Below are positions 1-8,542 of a DNA stretch of 64,000 nucleotides, one piece after another; the stretch's first letter is position 1, and each line of letters starts with the position of its first letter. The DNA comes from Flavonifractor sp. An92 (GTDB lineage Bacteria; Bacillota; Clostridia; Oscillospirales; Oscillospiraceae), in assembly GCF_002159175.1 (NCBI RefSeq), contig NZ_NFGZ01000010.1:1-64000 (forward strand). Direction: 5' to 3'. The notes beneath the pieces are model-generated. The model was not told where the DNA came from and did not search any database. It saw only the letters and a list, made by a program, of their open reading frames with translations. The position numbers were made by a program, and so were the translations under genes.

Positions 1-509
1 TGCTGGGGCAAGAGTGGCGGCAGCTGGTATGGGATTATCTCGATCTCTGTGATGATGAGCACTCCCACTTACAGGAAAAATTCCTCCGGGAGTATGTGAA
101 ACAGTTCGGATTTACCGCCGATACCGTCCCTATATTTGTCCGTGGGGTGCTGTCCATGCAGAACATGAAGTATTCCAAGGACTATACCGCGTGGATGGCA
201 AATGCAGAAAGTCTGGACGCTCTGCTGGAGGCAAAAATCCATCTGTCCGAGATCGTTCCAAGCGGTTTTTCCTCCGACGAGGATGACGATGATGACGAGG
301 ACGAGGAACCCGCCGAGGAAACAGAAGCCAGCCCGGAGGAAGTGCTGCAATACGCATGGGAAACGGTCTGCTATGTGATCTGGGGCAAAGCCAGCGCCAA
401 GGGTGGTCAGAAAGTGGTGGAAACAGCTCCAGAGGAACTGAAAGAGCGTTGCCGGCAGATTTTTATTCCAATAACGGAGAGCCTGGAAGAAAGAGGTAGC
501 CTGCTATGA
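1..509 (+). CDS. Unrecognised immunity-array protein, 5' end outside the window
   Basis: The frame is open from base 3 to the TGA at 507-509, so about 168 C-terminal residues are visible and the start lies upstream. The product is a paralogue of the C-terminal part of the next gene: both share YLDLCDDEH, a LSMQ segment, ANAESLDALL, an IWGK motif and APEELKE in the same order. It differs by a strongly acidic insertion (about 20 Asp/Glu residues, bases 271-340) that the neighbour lacks. The stop overlaps the next start (ATGA), indicating translational coupling. I do not recognise a named family. Its role as an immunity-type protein is inferred from the array it sits in. Confidence 0.75.
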   Translation, partial: LGQEWRQLVWDYLDLCDDEHSHLQEKFLREYVKQFGFTADTVPIFVRGVLSMQNMKYSKDYTAWMANAESLDALLEAKIHLSEIVPSGFSSDEDDDDDEDEEPAEETEASPEEVLQYAWETVCYVIWGKASAKGGQKVVETAPEELKERCRQIFIPITESLEERGSLL

Positions 510-1888
510 GTTTACCAAAGCGCGACGGCGTGCATGACCGCTACTATCTGATCCAAAAGCCGGACACTTCACCGGAGGTACTGGCGGAGGCGGATCTCTG
601 CATTCGGGATGTGCTGAACGGCACCGCCCGTGAAAATCACTCCGCCTACCCGACCGTGGTGCGAAATCATAATGGAACACCCTTTCTCCCGGATCAACTG
701 CTGGAGCGGTATCTTTCCCAGCTGCCCCTGAAGGGATTTCCCTACGAGGATGCTATTTCCCTCTGTGATGCCATGCGGCGGCTGGTGGGCTGGCAGGAGA
801 TCCGCTATACATTGGAGAAGTACATAGAAAAGCAGGTACAGGAGCGGCTCTTCCTTGTGGGAGAGCGGGAAGATGGGTTTACTGTCTTTCCACCCTGCAC
901 GGTATGGCCGGAATTGCGCCCGGAGGATGTGGACGAAGGGCTGCTGCGCTTTGCCTGCTATGTGGCGGTCTGCCATACCGTGTATGGGCAAAGTTTTGAA
1001 TCTCTTACCAGCGAACACATCTTCGGTCTGGTTTCCCAGCTTCGACCAGATATGGTGAAGCAGATGAAAACAGCCGGCAGCGGCAAATTACCAAGGGACA
1101 TCCAGCAGCGTAAGACGGAGCATTTCACTGCATCGGCCAATGATGCGTTTGCTACTATCCGCATTACCGCCAGGGATTCCACTGAGGAGTGCTATGCTGA
1201 AATCCTGGACTACCTGTGTGCGGTGCTGGAGCAGGAGGAATTCCCCCGCAGTTACTCGGTGGAGTTCAGAGGAAAGGAGAAAATCTATCTGCCCATTCCC
1301 GGCTTGCCCAAGAAGGGAGTCAATCAGCTCTTTGCCTGCGCTGTGCAGCACCCCAATCTGCATCCGGCTATGGAGCGATACGCTCGTCTGGCTATGCGGG
1401 AGTTTGAGTGGTACCAAAACCTCGCGGACGAAGCCTGTGCTATGCCTGGCACCTTTGCCGTGTTCGCCCTGGGGCTGGAGGGAGAACCGTGGGCGCCGCT
1501 GGTGGCGGAGTATTTGGATCTTTGCGATGACGAGCACTCCTCACTGCAAGAGAAATTCCTTCATGCCTTGATCCGGAAGTTTGGTTTTCAAACATGGACA
1601 CTGGGCGTATTGGTACGGGGCGCATTGTCTATGCAGTGGCTGAAGCCTGCCAAGGAATTCCACAGCCTGATTGCCAATGCGGAAAGCCTGGATGCGCTGC
1701 TGATAGTCAAGCGCCGCTTTTCTGCTTATCTCCTGCCGGAAGAGGACAAGGACCCGAAATTCCGGGCCATCGCTTGGCAGAGCCTGCTCTGGGCCATCTG
1801 GGGCAAAGATTCTGAAAACGGCGGCAGCAAGGTCATCAAGTCGGCGCCCGAGGAACTGAAAGAGAAATACCAGCAGGTATTTGCGTAA
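506..1888 (+). CDS. Unrecognised 460-residue immunity-array protein (tandem paralogue)
   Basis: This is a full-length relative of the preceding truncated gene, and the pair looks like a tandem duplication. The start ATG overlaps the previous stop. It is a soluble, acidic protein with no signal peptide, membrane segment or Cys cluster. A central stretch, residues about 190-230, carries KLPRDIQQRKTEHF. The C-terminal 140 residues hold the conserved block YLDLCDDEH, LSMQWLKPAKEF, ANAESLDALL and APEELKEKYQQ. I cannot place it in a named family with confidence. Being first in a run of immunity-type genes suggests a related job, but that is only inference. Confidence 0.75.
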   Translation: MSLPKRDGVHDRYYLIQKPDTSPEVLAEADLCIRDVLNGTARENHSAYPTVVRNHNGTPFLPDQLLERYLSQLPLKGFPYEDAISLCDAMRRLVGWQEIRYTLEKYIEKQVQERLFLVGEREDGFTVFPPCTVWPELRPEDVDEGLLRFACYVAVCHTVYGQSFESLTSEHIFGLVSQLRPDMVKQMKTAGSGKLPRDIQQRKTEHFTASANDAFATIRITARDSTEECYAEILDYLCAVLEQEEFPRSYSVEFRGKEKIYLPIPGLPKKGVNQLFACAVQHPNLHPAMERYARLAMREFEWYQNLADEACAMPGTFAVFALGLEGEPWAPLVAEYLDLCDDEHSSLQEKFLHALIRKFGFQTWTLGVLVRGALSMQWLKPAKEFHSLIANAESLDALLIVKRRFSAYLLPEEDKDPKFRAIAWQSLLWAIWGKDSENGGSKVIKSAPEELKEKYQQVFA

Positions 1889-1898
1889 GGAGAACGCC

Positions 1899-2741
1899 AT
1901 GAAAAAGAGAACGGTCAAGGACTTTATTGCCCTGTACGCCCCAGAAGATGAGGAAAAACTGGTACTGATCCAGGACGGTGTCAGCGCAGACAAAACCTTT
2001 CTGGATACCTTTTGGGCGGCGCATACCCATGCCCTCGCCATGGCGGATGTCCAGACCGGACAGGTGATCTCCGGTCGATGCTACCTGAGCTGGCCGCTGA
2101 CGGACAAGGAGCGGGAAGCCGGCGAATATTCCAAGCGGTTTGCCAAGGGCCAGATCTACCGGATCAAAGCCCGCGGCTGGAAAGGTGATGCCCTCTACGA
2201 ACCTCAGTGGTATGTCACGGAGGTACTGGAGGAAGGCGTACCCTGTCCGGCACTGGAGGAGATCTGGGCGGAGTACACAAAGCCCATTCTTCTGGAGGAC
2301 AAAGTGCTGGGAACCCTCACGCTGGATCGTGAAATGAGTATGTTCAACGGATCCTGCCTGTGGATGGGAAAAGACATCCAGATCTCACTGGATGTGGAGA
2401 TTGAAAAGAAAGCATCCTGGACCCGCGTTACCAATGTGATGAAGAAACTGGTGGCAGATCAGGAAGCCTGGGATAAGTCCCTGCGGGCGATGGCTGCCCA
2501 GAAGCTCACTGCTCAGGCCAACGAATGGCTGGCGGACAATGACCAGACCGACCGGGACACGGAGAAAGACCCCATCACTGAGGATGAGTTCGCCCGGCGT
2601 ATCCTGCTCACTGAGTTTACAGTATCTCCGGGTGGGCGTTTTACCGCCTGGTATGAGGACGACGATATGTTCTGGGGCCATGTGGTCACGGTGAATGGAA
2701 CGCTGAAAAAAGGCCCCGTTGACGCTGATATACAGGGATAA
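1899..2741 (+). CDS. DUF2262 domain protein
   Basis: The protein has 280 residues. I start at ATG 1899 because AAGGAGA lies 6 bases upstream; a TTG at 1881 would overlap the previous gene and has no site. The C-terminal half matches the DUF2262 pattern: VLGTLTLDREMSMFNG, then WMGKDIQISLDVEI, then a helical segment with VADQEAWDKSL and a terminal GGRFTAWYEDDDMFWGH. The N-terminal 130 residues (YAPEDEEKL, SGRCYLSWPLTDKE) occur again in the gene at 7690, its paralogue. DUF2262 is of unknown biochemical function and recurs in bacterial immunity-gene clusters. It is soluble and probably cytoplasmic. Confidence 0.85.
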   Translation: MKKRTVKDFIALYAPEDEEKLVLIQDGVSADKTFLDTFWAAHTHALAMADVQTGQVISGRCYLSWPLTDKEREAGEYSKRFAKGQIYRIKARGWKGDALYEPQWYVTEVLEEGVPCPALEEIWAEYTKPILLEDKVLGTLTLDREMSMFNGSCLWMGKDIQISLDVEIEKKASWTRVTNVMKKLVADQEAWDKSLRAMAAQKLTAQANEWLADNDQTDRDTEKDPITEDEFARRILLTEFTVSPGGRFTAWYEDDDMFWGHVVTVNGTLKKGPVDADIQG

Positions 2742-2759
2742 GGAGAGGAGGAAACCTAA

Positions 2760-2993
2760 ATGAACAGCGAGCAGATCACGGGTTTTTTACAGGAACATTG
2801 GAACTGGGTAACCCTGATCATCGGCGCTGTCCTGCTGATTGGGGCCATCATGAACTGGAACTGGCTCTGCGACCCCACCGGTAAGCCGGACTCTCACCGC
2901 TATGGCCGCGGCTCCAGGCGGGTGATCTTCTTCCTACTGGGAATCGTGCTGATCGTGGTCAGCATCTGGAGCCTTGTAATGGCACTGAATTAG
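2760..2993 (+). CDS. Imm17-type small two-helix membrane protein
   Basis: This 77-residue protein has two hydrophobic helices: residues about 15-30 (WVTLIIGAVLLIGAI) and about 55-74 (VIFFLLGIVLIVVSIW). A short polar loop, CDPTGKPDSHRYGRGSRR, joins them. The length, topology and loop match Imm17, a two-helix membrane immunity family. It is the only evident membrane protein in the array, so the toxin it opposes may act at or through the membrane (inference). A strong GGAGAGGAGG lies upstream. It sits between DUF2262 and a small unknown gene. Confidence 0.7.
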   Translation: MNSEQITGFLQEHWNWVTLIIGAVLLIGAIMNWNWLCDPTGKPDSHRYGRGSRRVIFFLLGIVLIVVSIWSLVMALN

Positions 2994-3006
2994 GAGGCTG
3001 TGTCCC

Positions 3007-3219
3007 ATGACCCAAGAAGAACAAATCCGCCTCTATCGGCTGATGGAAAAGCTCAACTGGTTTTTCCACCAAGAGATGCACTACCTGGATCGAGAAACGG
3101 CAGATAAGACCGCACGGGAGTGTTACCCGGAGATTCGGGATTTTACATACGACATTTTATGGAACGACCTGCCCAAAGAGGTCCAGGAGCAGCTCATGGA
3201 CGAGGAGGAATCCCTATGA
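3007..3219 (+). CDS. Small unrecognised array protein
   Basis: A 70-residue acidic protein with no membrane segment. The sequence is helical and charged (EEQIRLYRLMEKLNW, YLDRETADKTARE, DLPKEVQEQLMDEEE). GGAGG lies 10 bases before the ATG, and the stop overlaps the ATG of the following frameshifted gene (ATGA at 3216). It may be translated only to couple to that gene. No family is recognised. Confidence 0.6.
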   Translation: MTQEEQIRLYRLMEKLNWFFHQEMHYLDRETADKTARECYPEIRDFTYDILWNDLPKEVQEQLMDEEESL

Positions 3220-3610
3220 GTACGCTGATTTGCTCTTTTGATGGCCTGCATGACAACAGAGTCCTGCCTACTGCGCTGACTTTGAAGCCCATACCCTGCA
3301 CATGGATACCCAGACTGAGGCCGGAGAGAAAGTATCCGTTCGCTTCACCGGCCTGCTGGCCCACTGGTTTGAAAATGTGATCCAGGACAACATCCTCTTC
3401 GGCATGGATGAGATCACCGTGGACGGTTTTTTTGAACAGTACAAAGACCTGCTGGGCGGGACCATCTCTTACGGCTTTCCCGCCTGCTGCAGCATCGAGG
3501 AACTGCGGAAGCGCATGGAACGGGAGCACATCCGGGTATTTGTCATCGACTCTTCCCTTGGGCTGTGCGGATTTGTACTGGCTCAGGAGGTGGAACTGCA
3601 ATGTCCATAA
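3216..3610 (+). pseudogene. Frameshifted array gene
   Basis: Translation from ATG 3216 gives MSTLICSFDGLHDN and then runs into unrelated sequence. The frame one base back continues as CADFEAHTLHMDTQTEAG, SVRFTGLLAHWFENVI, ITVDGFFEQYKDLLGG and CSIEELRKRMEREHIRVFV, ending at TAA 3608-3610. The two halves read as one protein of about 130 residues if one base is missing near 3255-3266. The downstream ATG at 3302 has no ribosome binding site, so the rest is unlikely to be translated alone. The cause could be real decay or an assembly error. The family is unknown. Confidence 0.65.
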
Positions 3611-4101
3611 CTGCCTATAAAGTGGAAGCCGTTGGTCATGACCGAACCGGCGAAGACTATGGCTATGTAAATATCATGTACCGCTATGGCAACAAGCAGT
3701 CCTGTCCTCAGCCAGATCAATGTGAAAAGATAGAGGTCATGTGGGCGGATGAGAGCGTCTACGGGCCGCCTGCCCCTGGCAGCAAGGTGGGCGACTTTAT
3801 AAAGACATGGCTGATGGGCTCCTGGGACTGCGGAGTATTTACCCACCGGGAGATTGCCCAGCGGCTCATGGATACCTTCACCGGTCTGAAGCTCAAGGAA
3901 CTGGCGTGGTTTGAGAACCCCAGAGAAAAGACTCTGAAAAATGGCAAACCGCGTGCGCGCCGGGCCAATTGGCTGCCGGAGCGAGAGGTTGATCTGGTGT
4001 ATCTCTACTCCGACTACTATATTGACGCAAGAGAACCTACTTCTGCCCAAACCGACTTTTTCACCGTTACAAGGATGGACGCCTGGGGCGTGAGTACCTA
4101 G
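3601..4101 (+). CDS. Unrecognised array protein, probably cut short by an amber codon
   Basis: The protein has 166 residues. The start ATG 3601 has CAGGAGG 9 bases upstream and overlaps the end of the frameshifted gene. Features include GHDRTGEDYGYVNIMYRYG, WADESVYGPPAPGSKVGDF and MGSWDCGVFTHREIAQRLMD. Translation stops at TAG 4099-4101, but the same frame continues coherently for 28 more codons to TAG 4186-4188, which suggests that the first stop is a nonsense mutation. The product is soluble and belongs to no family I recognise. Confidence 0.6.
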   Translation: MSITAYKVEAVGHDRTGEDYGYVNIMYRYGNKQSCPQPDQCEKIEVMWADESVYGPPAPGSKVGDFIKTWLMGSWDCGVFTHREIAQRLMDTFTGLKLKELAWFENPREKTLKNGKPRARRANWLPEREVDLVYLYSDYYIDAREPTSAQTDFFTVTRMDAWGVST

Positions 4102-4188
4102 TTCATGTGTACCCCAGAGGCCGCCGGGAAGCTGATCGCCATGAATTGCGACAATCTGGCCGTCAAGGAAACCACCATTGTGGGATAG
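4102..4188 (+). pseudogene. Detached 3' end of the preceding gene
   Basis: These 28 sense codons follow TAG 4099 in the same frame. They encode FMCTPEAAGKLIAMNCDN and a short tail before TAG 4186. The composition is protein-like, and the gap to the next gene closes normally only if this segment is counted as coding. Confidence 0.45.
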
Positions 4189-4198
4189 GAGAAAATGA

Positions 4199-5341
4199 AT
4201 GATGACTTTGGAACAACTGCCTCCCAAGGGCGTAAAGCGAGAACAGGCCATTTTGGAGCTGGGCAAGGATGAAGCAAACGGCGAACTGCTGTTCCAGCTT
4301 GTGAATACAGAAAAGGGCAAATGCAAAACGGCTGCTCAAAAGGCTTTGGCGCAGCTGGAGTATGCCCCTGCTGCCCCACTGTGGGCCAAGCTGGTCAAGG
4401 GCAAATGGATGGGCAGCAATATCATGTCGGATGCCTGTTCCGACTGTGTATCGGAGCAGATTGCCCCAGTTATTCTGAAGACTCTCTCCCAGCTGCTGGA
4501 CGAGGGGGACACAAAGCCACTGAATATAGAACAACTGAACTTCTGTCTCCATTTGATGTTGGGGAAAGCCTCGCCCAAAATGCTGGAGGTCTACCGCTTT
4601 CTGGCGGAGAACACCCAGCGGATCGCCCAGCTGAAACGCGCGCCTGTTTATTCCGATGATGACTGCACCTCCTGGTGGATCACGGACGGGCTTCGCATTT
4701 GGGATGCCACACCCAAGGAAAAAGAGAAAATTCCCGCTGTGGTACTTACCGCCTCCCTGATCCGCAACTCGGATGAGCGACTGCAAGCATTGGCTGATGA
4801 GCTGAATGAACGCTATGGCGGCAGCTGGCTGATGCCGGTCTTTATGAAGGCGATCATCACCCAGCCCAAGGAGCAGGTGTACGAGACCTATTCACCCCTT
4901 CTGGATACGCCGCAAAAAGGCTATTTGTTCCATGCGCTGGGAATGCTCCATTACCGCTGTTATCCGGAAGACTGGACCTATGAACGCCTGGGCCCGGATG
5001 GAATGATTGCTCTGATTTTCTGGGGGGATTATAGCTATGGAACCTATGACACAAGGTTTATGATTGAACGATATGTGGATCTGGATGAGCGGTGGCTCTT
5101 TGATTTGGCCAAGGACCCAGAGGGCCGCAAACCTACGGTGACATGGCAGACCTACAACCGGGGCGGTGTGCTATATGGAAGCTACGACGAAATGTTCATC
5201 AGCCTGCTGCCCCTCAAGGTGGAGAACCCGGAACTGAAGCGCGTTCTGTGGGACTATTTCCGCATCCGTAGCCAGAAAAAGAAGGTGGCTAAGAGCATCA
5301 CTGTTTACAAAGACGCTGCTGAGCGGTTTGGGGATGAATGA
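4199..5341 (+). CDS. HEAT-like repeat array protein
   Basis: A 380-residue, mainly helical protein. The N-terminus looks like alpha-helical repeats: REQAILELGKDEANGELL, then KTAAQKALAQLEYAPAAPLW. Later blocks include LNFCLHLMLGKASPKMLE and PEEWTYERLGP-like segments around residues 260-270 (PEDWTYERLGPDGMIAL). The C-terminus is basic (RSQKKKVAKSITVYKDAAERFG). AGGAG lies about 8 bases before ATG 4199. It ends in an ATGA overlap with the ankyrin gene. It probably acts as a protein-binding scaffold (inference). No enzymatic motif is visible. Confidence 0.6.
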   Translation: MMTLEQLPPKGVKREQAILELGKDEANGELLFQLVNTEKGKCKTAAQKALAQLEYAPAAPLWAKLVKGKWMGSNIMSDACSDCVSEQIAPVILKTLSQLLDEGDTKPLNIEQLNFCLHLMLGKASPKMLEVYRFLAENTQRIAQLKRAPVYSDDDCTSWWITDGLRIWDATPKEKEKIPAVVLTASLIRNSDERLQALADELNERYGGSWLMPVFMKAIITQPKEQVYETYSPLLDTPQKGYLFHALGMLHYRCYPEDWTYERLGPDGMIALIFWGDYSYGTYDTRFMIERYVDLDERWLFDLAKDPEGRKPTVTWQTYNRGGVLYGSYDEMFISLLPLKVENPELKRVLWDYFRIRSQKKKVAKSITVYKDAAERFGDE

Positions 5342-5367
5342 GTACAAGTCGAGAAAGCAGGTGCCTT

Positions 5368-6447
5368 ATGTACCAAATTGCATATATTGGCCGCTGGGAG
5401 ACCCTCCCGGAAACGGCTGCCGCCATCTGTGACCATGATACTCCCAAGCTGGAGGCGTTGCTCCAGGGCGGTCTGGATTTGGATGTTCCCATCCAGCTCA
5501 GCGAATATATCAAGCTGATGCCATTGGAGATTGCGGTTTTTCGGAATGATGTGCCCATGATTCACTTCCTACTGGAGCATGGAGCCGATCCCGGTCTGGC
5601 AGAGGAACAGCCCCTGCTGCTCACCGCCGCCCGCTGTTGTGGGCCGGAGGTGGTGGCGCTCTTTGCTGGACAGGCCGCAAAACTCACTCCGAAGCAGAAA
5701 GAGCGTGCCTTCCAGGAAGTGCGCTGGGGACAGCGAGCGGAGAATATCCAGGTACTGGAGCAAGCCGGGATCACGGTGGAGAAGTTTGGCGGCGAGGCAT
5801 TCCGGGCCGCTGTGTCCGATGGCAATACCAAACTTGCCCGGCTGCTTCTGGAAAAAGGGGCAGACATCAATTACCACAAGCCGGACATGGTGTTTCCGAA
5901 CGCCCCCACCGCTGTCACCGAAGCGGCTCGGCATAAGAATCTTCCCATGGTGCGCTGGCTCATTGAGCAAGGGGCTGACATCACCATTGCTGACAAATAC
6001 GGCGACCGGCCTTACACTGTGGCGGTGCAGAACAAGAATCAGGAGCTGGCCGACTATCTAAAGGCCCTGGAGCCAGAGGAATGGCACAACGAGCAGGAAA
6101 AGATCCGGCAGCTCATGCCCTACAAGCTGCCCGCCAAGCTGGTGGAATACTTGAAGACCGGCCCCCTGCGGCTGGAGTTCCCGGATCAGGAATGGGTGAA
6201 GTGGGCGGAGCTCTACTCCTTCATGGATGTGCAGGAGATGACCTGGAAACGGAAGAAGCTGCTCTCTCTGATGGTGCAGATGGACAACTACAGCGACTAT
6301 CTGCTGCTGTGGAGCCCCAGGGACAAAAAGCTGTGGTATCTGGACATCGAGCATGAGGAATTCCACCCTCTGGCCAAATGGGATGACTTCATCGCAAATC
6401 CCGGCCGGTATCTGAACGGGATGATCGAGGGTGAGTTTGAGGAGTAA
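5368..6447 (+). CDS. Ankyrin-repeat protein with SUKH-like C-terminus
   Basis: The protein has about 359 residues from ATG 5368 (AGGTG upstream). An in-frame ATG at 5338 overlapping the previous stop is an alternative that adds 10 residues. Ankyrin repeats are clear: AVFRNDVPMIHFLLEHGADP, AVSDGNTKLARLLLEKGADI, AARHKNLPMVRWLIEQGADI and AVQNKNQELADYLKAL. The last 130 residues (DYLLLWSPRDKKLWYLDIEH, PLAKWDDFIANP) resemble the ending of SMI1/KNR4 (SUKH) proteins. Ankyrin-plus-SUKH architectures fit protein-binding immunity factors. It is cytoplasmic. The SUKH part is tentative. Confidence 0.75.
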   Translation: MYQIAYIGRWETLPETAAAICDHDTPKLEALLQGGLDLDVPIQLSEYIKLMPLEIAVFRNDVPMIHFLLEHGADPGLAEEQPLLLTAARCCGPEVVALFAGQAAKLTPKQKERAFQEVRWGQRAENIQVLEQAGITVEKFGGEAFRAAVSDGNTKLARLLLEKGADINYHKPDMVFPNAPTAVTEAARHKNLPMVRWLIEQGADITIADKYGDRPYTVAVQNKNQELADYLKALEPEEWHNEQEKIRQLMPYKLPAKLVEYLKTGPLRLEFPDQEWVKWAELYSFMDVQEMTWKRKKLLSLMVQMDNYSDYLLLWSPRDKKLWYLDIEHEEFHPLAKWDDFIANPGRYLNGMIEGEFEE

Positions 6448-6451
6448 AGCC

Positions 6452-7072
6452 ATGACATCAATAGACTTTCTGAACAAGGTACATAAAAGCCTGGACTCGC
6501 AGGAATATAGCCTTTCTTATTCTCCAGCCAAGTCCAAGAATTATATGTTGTACTGCAACGGCAACTTCATCGGTGGCCTGTTCGATGAGGAGTTGTGCTT
6601 CGTCTACGCCGACAGTGTGAGTGAACTCCTGGGGCAGCCGGAACCCGTCTACCGTGGCTACTCCAGTACCGCCCAGCACAGGATGCTGGTGATCCCGGAG
6701 GAACACTGGGCAAAGGCGCTGAAACTGCTCTATGCTGAGAAATTTGACTGGAGCCGTTTGGTGTACGACATCACATACACCAGCATTGGCGCGGCTGTGG
6801 TGGAGGACTTCTACGACGAGAATGTGGTCTTCCTGCGCTTCTGCTTTGAAAAGGAGCTGCTGAAAAAGAATCCTCTGGACCGGCAGGGCCGTATCCTGCG
6901 GATGGTCTATCTCAATCAGGATCTGACAACAGCGGGCAAATATCTATTCCCCAGACTGATGCAAAAGTTCCTTGTTTTTACAGACCGAGGCGGGAAAAGC
7001 AGTCTGGAAACCATGCTGAAACGGTGGTACACCGCTCTGGAGAAGGAGTACCGCAGCCAGATAACGGGATAA
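6452..7072 (+). CDS. Unrecognised 206-residue array protein
   Basis: The start ATG 6452 has GAGGAG 8 bases upstream; an in-frame GTG at 6431 lies inside the ankyrin gene and has no site. The N-terminus, NYMLYCNGNFIGGLFDEELC, faintly recalls TfoX N-terminal domains, but the rest does not. Other segments are AQHRMLVIPEEHWAKALKLL and VVFLRFCFEKELLKKNPLD. There is no membrane segment or metal motif. The function is unknown. It is placed with its neighbours by spacing and codon usage. Confidence 0.55.
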   Translation: MTSIDFLNKVHKSLDSQEYSLSYSPAKSKNYMLYCNGNFIGGLFDEELCFVYADSVSELLGQPEPVYRGYSSTAQHRMLVIPEEHWAKALKLLYAEKFDWSRLVYDITYTSIGAAVVEDFYDENVVFLRFCFEKELLKKNPLDRQGRILRMVYLNQDLTTAGKYLFPRLMQKFLVFTDRGGKSSLETMLKRWYTALEKEYRSQITG

Positions 7073-7084
7073 GGGGGCGACAAC

Positions 7085-7675
7085 ATGACAGAAGAAAACA
7101 GAACCTACATCACCCATCTCAAGGTCACGGATGTCCCGTGGCACCGGCTCACCACCGCCTATGGCCGGGGGACGGATTTTCCCGCACACCTGACAGTGCT
7201 GGAGCAGATGCGTGATTTGGCGTCCGTCAAAGAGTCTCTCTATGAGCTTACCACCAACATGGAGCACCAGAGTACCCTGTGGCACACTACCCCCTTTGGC
7301 ATGGTGTTCCTGTGCCGAATTCTGGAGAAGGCCCTTGCAGAGAGCGGGCAGAACCCTGTGGCCCATTTCCTGGCCGGGGAACTGCTGGACTTCTTCTCCT
7401 GCATCCTCCAGTGCTTTCACGACGGAGATGAGATGGAGCACGCCGAGGCGCTGCCGCTGTTCTCCGATTTGCTGAAGGAAGAATACCTGTGGTCGGAGGA
7501 ATACGACGAGGAAGAAGATGAGATGCGCTACGAGGAGGACGAGGTTTTTCCCGATGACCTGTTCTACAGCTTCTATTACTATTCCTGGCAAGCGGTGAAA
7601 GCCTACCAGGATGTATTGGAGCAAGTCCCGGCAGAGTTTGCCAAGCCTGCTGACGCGGTGCTGGAACTGCTGTAA
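7085..7675 (+). CDS. Unrecognised acidic array protein
   Basis: A 196-residue protein with AGGGGG upstream of ATG 7085. The N-terminus reads TYITHLKVTDVPWHRLTTAYGR. A middle helical part (MEHQSTLWHTTPFGMVFLCR) is followed by a very acidic run (EEYDEEEDEMRYEEDE) and an aromatic helix (LFYSFYYYSWQAVKAYQDV). The opening resembles small HEAT-like immunity proteins seen in Gram-positives, but I cannot name the family. The acidic run could mimic nucleic acid, which is speculation. Confidence 0.55.
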   Translation: MTEENRTYITHLKVTDVPWHRLTTAYGRGTDFPAHLTVLEQMRDLASVKESLYELTTNMEHQSTLWHTTPFGMVFLCRILEKALAESGQNPVAHFLAGELLDFFSCILQCFHDGDEMEHAEALPLFSDLLKEEYLWSEEYDEEEDEMRYEEDEVFPDDLFYSFYYYSWQAVKAYQDVLEQVPAEFAKPADAVLELL

Positions 7676-7689
7676 AGGAGGCTACAGCG

Positions 7690-8529
7690 ATGTTTGAAGG
7701 ATTCTATGAGATGTACGAGCCCGAGGAGCAGGAAGTGGTCGCTCTGATCAATCGCTGCATTGGGGGCGGATTTAACTGGAAAGGCAACTTTTGGGAAATG
7801 ACCGCCCAGACACTGGGTATCATGTTCTGTGACACCGGCAAGGTCAGCACCAAAGAGGAGCGACTGGATTGGCCGGTCACCGAGGAGGAACGCAATAGCG
7901 ACAAGGGCTGGGGACGCTTTGGCAAGGAGCAGATCTGTCGCCTGAAGATCCGCCGGATGAAAGAAGAATTGGCAAAGGATCTGGTGGTGCGCCCCTGGTG
8001 TATCTCCGAGATAGTCAATGCCCATGAGGACTGCCCGGAACTTCAGGCCGTTCTGGACGAGTACCACAAGCCGGTGGTGATCCAGGACCAGGTGCTGGGA
8101 GAACTGACACTGGACAAGGACTATGATACCTTCGAGGGCGAAATCCAGTGGTGCGGAAAGGATGTGAGCCTTTCTCTGGAGGTCAATGCTGAGAGCAAGC
8201 CATCCTGGACCCGTGCCCGCAGCGCCGCCAAGAAGCTGCTGGCCGACTGTGAAACCTGGGACAAAGCCATGCGGGAGCTTGCAGCAAAGAACCTGACCGA
8301 ACTGGCTAACAACTGGCTTTCCCAGGATGAGGAAAACCCCCGCGATCCGGAAACAGACCCCATCACAGAGGAAGAACTTACCCGGCGGATCAGCCTGACG
8401 AGCCTGTCCGTCACCTCCGGCGGCAGCTTCACCGCCTGGTTTGACTGCGACGAGATGTTCACCGACCATGCGGTGACGGTCTACGGCTCCTTGAAAAAGG
8501 GCCTCAAAACTGCCAACATTGAGGGGTAA
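7690..8529 (+). CDS. DUF2262 domain protein, second copy
   Basis: This 279-residue paralogue of the gene at 1899 is collinear over its whole length: LDWPVTEEERNSDKGWGRFG matches LSWPLTDKEREAGEYSKRF, VLGELTLDKDYDTFEGEIQW matches VLGTLTLDREMSMFNGSCLW, and GGSFTAWFDCDEMFTDHAVT closes both. AAGGAGG lies 9 bases upstream. Two diverged copies in one array suggest selection for distinct specificities. The biochemical activity of DUF2262 is unknown to me. Confidence 0.85.
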   Translation: MFEGFYEMYEPEEQEVVALINRCIGGGFNWKGNFWEMTAQTLGIMFCDTGKVSTKEERLDWPVTEEERNSDKGWGRFGKEQICRLKIRRMKEELAKDLVVRPWCISEIVNAHEDCPELQAVLDEYHKPVVIQDQVLGELTLDKDYDTFEGEIQWCGKDVSLSLEVNAESKPSWTRARSAAKKLLADCETWDKAMRELAAKNLTELANNWLSQDEENPRDPETDPITEEELTRRISLTSLSVTSGGSFTAWFDCDEMFTDHAVTVYGSLKKGLKTANIEG

Positions 8530-8542
8530 GGAGGATAACATT

